Source of the DNA: Trochalopteron elliotii | Lineage: Eukaryota; Chordata; Aves; Passeriformes; Leiothrichidae | Direction of reading: 5' to 3' | DNA length: 64,000 nt | Assembly (NCBI GenBank): GCA_024734555.1 | Contig: JANPWX010000126.1 | Location: forward strand, 372,001-436,000 | Shown: positions 60,840 through 64,000 of the stretch, piece after piece | How the letters are laid out: each line of letters opens with the position of its first letter | How positions within the stretch are numbered: position 1 is the stretch's first letter | Notes under the pieces: model-generated | Told to the model about the DNA's origin: nothing | The model's database searches: none | Seen by the model: the letters and a program-made list of their open reading frames with translations, nothing else | Position numbers and translations under genes: made by a program

Positions 60840-61085
60840 GCTACCCGGGCCCACCGCGGGTACTCCCGGCCTGCCTTCTCGCCCTTCACCTGGGCTGGCC
60901 CCTCCGCCGTGCCCGGGCCGGGCAAGGGGCACACGGCAGCCTCTGAAGGGCAGGAGGAGGTTCCCCTGCTCCCCGCGGTCCCCCCCGTGTTTGGGGTGTT
61001 GCTGTAGGGTCTGCCCGCTCTGTTGGGTGCTGCCCGCCAGTTCGGGGTGTCCCTCCGAAAGCACAGCTGACCCCAGCATCGCCAT
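60822..61085. promoter_or_regulatory. CpG island at gap edge
   Basis: More than 20 CpG dinucleotides fall in about 265 bases, against an otherwise CpG-poor window. It opens with three CGGGC-type units, includes cccgggccgggc and ccccgcgg, and ends abruptly at an AT-rich segment. In vertebrates such density normally marks an unmethylated promoter with a first exon. The island probably continues into the gap. Open frames on both strands exist here, but no start, domain or splice pattern lets me name a gene or a direction. Confidence 0.55.
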
Positions 61086-61087
61086 CT

Positions 61088-61430
61088 GATCAAACACCAC
61101 AAATAACGTTGTTTATTTAAAAAATATTAGAGCAGCTCTTTGCCATAAGTGACAAGTCATTATTTAATTCCTTTGGTACTTGCGGAAATAACATCAATCA
61201 ACATGAATGCATCTGCTAGCTAAATATGAATGTAATCATCCATTAAAATGTTAACATTTATGAAAAGTGTTTATTAAAATAAAGTTATAAGAATCTCATT
61301 GTGATTTGATAATCAGCTAATGTCCCCTTAAGGCAGAATTTGAACATTTGATGTTTGGAACTAGATAACATTTTAAATGCCCCATCAGTTTACAACTCCA
61401 GTTATTCTGAAACATGATTAAGCCTTTGTG
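61088..61430. other. AT-rich block beside CpG island
   Basis: Immediately after the CpG island the sequence turns AT-rich. It carries TAACGTTGTTTATTTAAA, GTCATTATTTAATTCC, ATGAATGTAATCATCCATTA, TGATTTGATAATCAGC and GTTTATTAAAATAAAG. Homeodomain, TALE and forkhead-type words (GTTTATT, TGTTTAT) recur. It could be a promoter-proximal regulatory element or an intron start. The call is motif-based. Confidence 0.3.
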
Positions 61431-63404
61431 TTGCAGCCCTGGAAACAGATGTCCTTGTTTTTATCCTTGTGCCCTGTGCAAAATGGGCCTGTCCCCCAGC
61501 CTAAGAAACCCAAATTCAGAAAAAGAACCAGAGGTGAATATATGGAGATAAACTGAAATAGAAATGAGGATATAGGAGGGTTTGTGTGACAAGAAGTGCT
61601 GAGTTAGGAGAGCCCTTTCCTTCTGGCTGCTGATACTGGGAGAGGGTGACAGAGGAGCATCCTTGGCACAAATGAGCTGTGCCCCGGGAGACACCGATGG
61701 GACCAAGAAGCCATCCATGTCCCCAGATGTGCCTGCAGCTGTGGCCCTACAGACCACGCTCTGTCCTTGCCCTTGTGTACATCCCAGCTGGCATCCTGGA
61801 CATGTACGTTGGCATCCTGCACCTCAAACCCAGCCCCTTTTCCAGGAAGGGAGATGTAATACGTGTAATGAGGTAACATTTTGCCGTAAGACAGCAGCCA
61901 GCCAGCGGCAGGTTTCATTTTGAGTCATGCTTTCTATATAGCACGTATCAGGTCTGCTTCCCTGTGCAGAAGCCCCAGCTCCCCAGGCAGCTTGCTGTGT
62001 GCCGAGCCTGGCATGCAGGATCTACACCGTGCATTCGTGTGCACTGAGATTTTTGGCTTTCCCTGTTCTGGTAACTCTTCAACTCAGATTCAAATGTGAC
62101 TGTGACAAATTCAGTTGGCACCTGCTTGCTCCATCTTGCATCTCAACAGACAGCTCTGAGGGGAGCCAGGCTCCTAATTTCTGCTATGCTTTAATCTCCA
62201 GACTCAAGCTAGCTCTGGCATATCTCCATAGAAAGCTCATATATGCCATTGTTCTTTGACAGGTACAGTTTGATCCTAAAGGACTATCTCCACCACAGTT
62301 AATAATGAATCATAATGAATAGACCTCGCAACAACTTACTCAGGAACTAAACTGTTTCAGACACCTCCAAAATTGGTATGATTAGTCATAAAGTCCTGTG
62401 TTGAAATACGAAACATCCAACACAGTGTGGGAATAAGAGAATTTTTTATCTTAATCTGGTTTTGTGTGTACTCTTAAAAAATCTTGAGAACTCTCAACAC
62501 ATAAATAGGGACTTTACAAATTTCAGTTTCAGCTGTTTCAGTTGAATTTAGTTAACTGCGGTTTCATAATTCCCAGTCAATTCAGCTATAAAGCCCCAAT
62601 CACTGCCAATTCATTACATATTAGTTTTACCAGAATAGATCCAAATTCCTTTGATAACCACCAGGAAACTCTGAGCACTGTCTTTGTTCTGGAGAATTTC
62701 CACTATCATTCAGCATTAGTCAAGCACTAATGGACATTAAAAAATAAAGAATTGCTGTAGACTGTAAAAAATACATAATTTCAACTTTCCCATGTGACTG
62801 ACGCCTTGAGAAATTGACTGACATAGCTATAACAAAATAATTATCCTGTTATAGCTGTGCCTGTATAACTTCTCCACATGGACACTCTAATCTAAAATTT
62901 AAGTGACTTTATTACAGAATAATTACTCAAGGACTTCAGACCAGAATGAGGTTCTGCACAGGAGAGTTTTGCCAGGGTGGCTCTGGTGATTTAAATTCAC
63001 CATACTAAGCAGGTAAATTTTGCTGTGCAGACTCTCAGGAGAGCCTGCCAGCAGTATTAGATAAGACATCCCAATTCTATATTATCTGAAAATTGAACTT
63101 CTGCACTGTACAGGGCATATAGCATCCTATTTTGCATACATTGTCAAACAGGCAGGGCTTTTGCCTCCCAAGGGAGTGTCTTCTTGAAGCTCAGAAGGGA
63201 GGACAGACTGGCATCGCTCAGCTGTAGGAAAAAGAAGTGGGATTTGGTAAACCTAGAGTCACATTTTCCAAGTGCACTATCACTTCCATTTGCAAACGTG
63301 AACTCTGGATGTCCAGCCTTCCCACCCACTTGCCTATACTTTTTTGGCTAGAAAAGCACACCTCTGAGGCCAAATTCCTTTTCCTCGCTGGTGTTCCCCT
63401 GCTG
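61431..63404. other. Non-coding DNA between CpG-rich segments
   Basis: No gene recognised. Frames up to 104 codons (61.6-61.9 kb) are open on both strands. 62.26-62.95 kb is AT-rich, with 'gttatagctgtgcctgtata' and 'catagctataacaaaataat' (about 62822-62870) giving a small inverted repeat around tagctataac/gttatagct. Confidence 0.45.
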
Positions 63405-63850
63405 GGCTCTCAGGAACACGCCGGCCTCACACGGGTTACAGCTGGGCTCTCCAACACCGTGCCGTGCTCCCAGCACACGCTGCCCGGACCCGCTGCCCAG
63501 CCCCCGGCTCCTCCTGGCTGCCAGCCCGCGCTGCCTGACTCACCCTGGCCACAAATTATTCATCCGAGCCACCGAGCATCATCACAAGCCACATTCTTTT
63601 AACAAGACTTCACACGCCTCCGCTAGCAAAATGTCGTGATGATTCGGGTCGTGGAGACACGGGGAGAGCCGTAAGGGTGGAATGCACAAGGGACTCCTCC
63701 TCCTCTCGGCATCAGCCGGGCTCCGGCGGGCGCTGGTGGAACAGGGAGCTGTGTTTTGCCTGATCTCGGCAGCAGGAACAACTCTGGTCTCTGCACAGAG
63801 ACCACCCGGGAACCTTGGGTGCTCCAGGCACAGAGTCATTTACCACGTGT
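63405..63850. promoter_or_regulatory. Second CpG-rich segment
   Basis: About 28 CpGs occur in roughly 445 bases, densest at 63415-63560 and 63640-63740 (for example gccgggctccggcgggcgct). Composition and CpG retention are promoter-like, though less extreme than at 60.8 kb. Frames on both strands (up to 121 codons plus, 63237-63602) overlap it without recognisable domains. It may be a promoter, an exon of a GC-rich gene or a regulatory CpG island. Confidence 0.42.
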
Positions 63851-64000
63851 TTGAAATTGAACTAGTGGAAAGATCTTGTTCAGTCCCAAAACACAGCTGA
63901 GCTAACACACAGGAATCAAAGGAAACAAGCAGCCCTATTAACAGCAGGATCAGTGAAGCCTGGTTTGCTGCACATTTGTCTTTCAAAGTTGAGCTCCTCT

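Noticed and set aside
59981..61102. Apparent open frames of 223-373 codons over the gap on both strands
   Set aside because: They are made by reading 385 N as open sequence and by the 39-bp (13-codon) periodicity, which keeps several frames free of stops at once. No domain or start context supports a protein.
1..64000. CRISPR array, prokaryotic operon, prophage or toxin-antitoxin system
   Set aside because: No regularly spaced palindromic repeats, no dense coding, no ribosome-binding sites. Texture, CR1 remnants and CpG depletion are those of a vertebrate genome.
1..64000. Endogenous retrovirus or LTR element
   Set aside because: No paired long terminal repeats, primer-binding-site-like sequence, or gag/pol/env-like open frames were seen. 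Solo, highly diverged LTRs cannot be excluded without a library search.

Overview
The window looks like vertebrate nuclear DNA, most probably from a bird. Transposon content is sparse. One fragment carries the 3' end of a CR1 LINE, with its short 'gattctgtggttctg' octamer-type terminus, and a second, older CR1-like piece is present. A CpG-rich segment sits against a minisatellite and an assembly gap. Placement in birds (possibly a songbird) is inferred from the repeats and the compact, moderately GC-rich texture. No protein-coding gene is available to confirm it.

I find no protein-coding gene, tRNA or rRNA. The longest gap-free open frame is 189 codons (minus strand, about 4.9-5.5 kb). It owes part of its length to poly-A tracts read as Phe runs. 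The rest are shorter and none resembles a domain I know. This is what chance gives in 64 kb of six-frame sequence, so the window is best read as intergenic or deep-intronic DNA. Short coding or untranslated exons cannot be excluded by eye.

Layout: 1-12.5 kb is unique DNA with scattered homopolymers, one MIR-like scrap and a CTCF-like site. At 12.5 kb a small CpG-rich islet sits inside a homeodomain-motif-rich block. At 14.76-14.83 kb is the CR1 3' end. Between 17.4 and 28.2 kb are several AT-rich, motif-dense blocks that look like developmental enhancers: 17.4, 18.35 (POU octamers), 20.3, 20.7, 23.4, 25.8 and 28.1 kb. This stretch also holds an ancient CR1 piece (18.97-19.41 kb) and a strong G-quadruplex motif (25.34 kb). 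From 28 to 60 kb the DNA is mostly unremarkable, with microsatellites (CA14 at 36.4 kb; T24 at 29.1 kb), short duplications and further AT-rich blocks (39.4, 41.25, 41.9, 44.4, 56.4 kb). At 60.03-61.09 kb are a 39-bp minisatellite, a 385-base gap and a CpG island. An AT-rich block follows, then a second CpG-rich segment at 63.4-63.85 kb.

The most interesting place is 60.0-63.9 kb. Two CpG-rich segments, one partly lost in a gap, are the only promoter-like sequences here and may mark the 5' end of a gene or non-coding transcript. The enhancer-like blocks suggest a regulatory landscape around a developmental gene outside the window. Those calls rest on composition and motifs only and need an alignment to test. 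I found no evidence of a novel defence, mobile or biosynthetic system.
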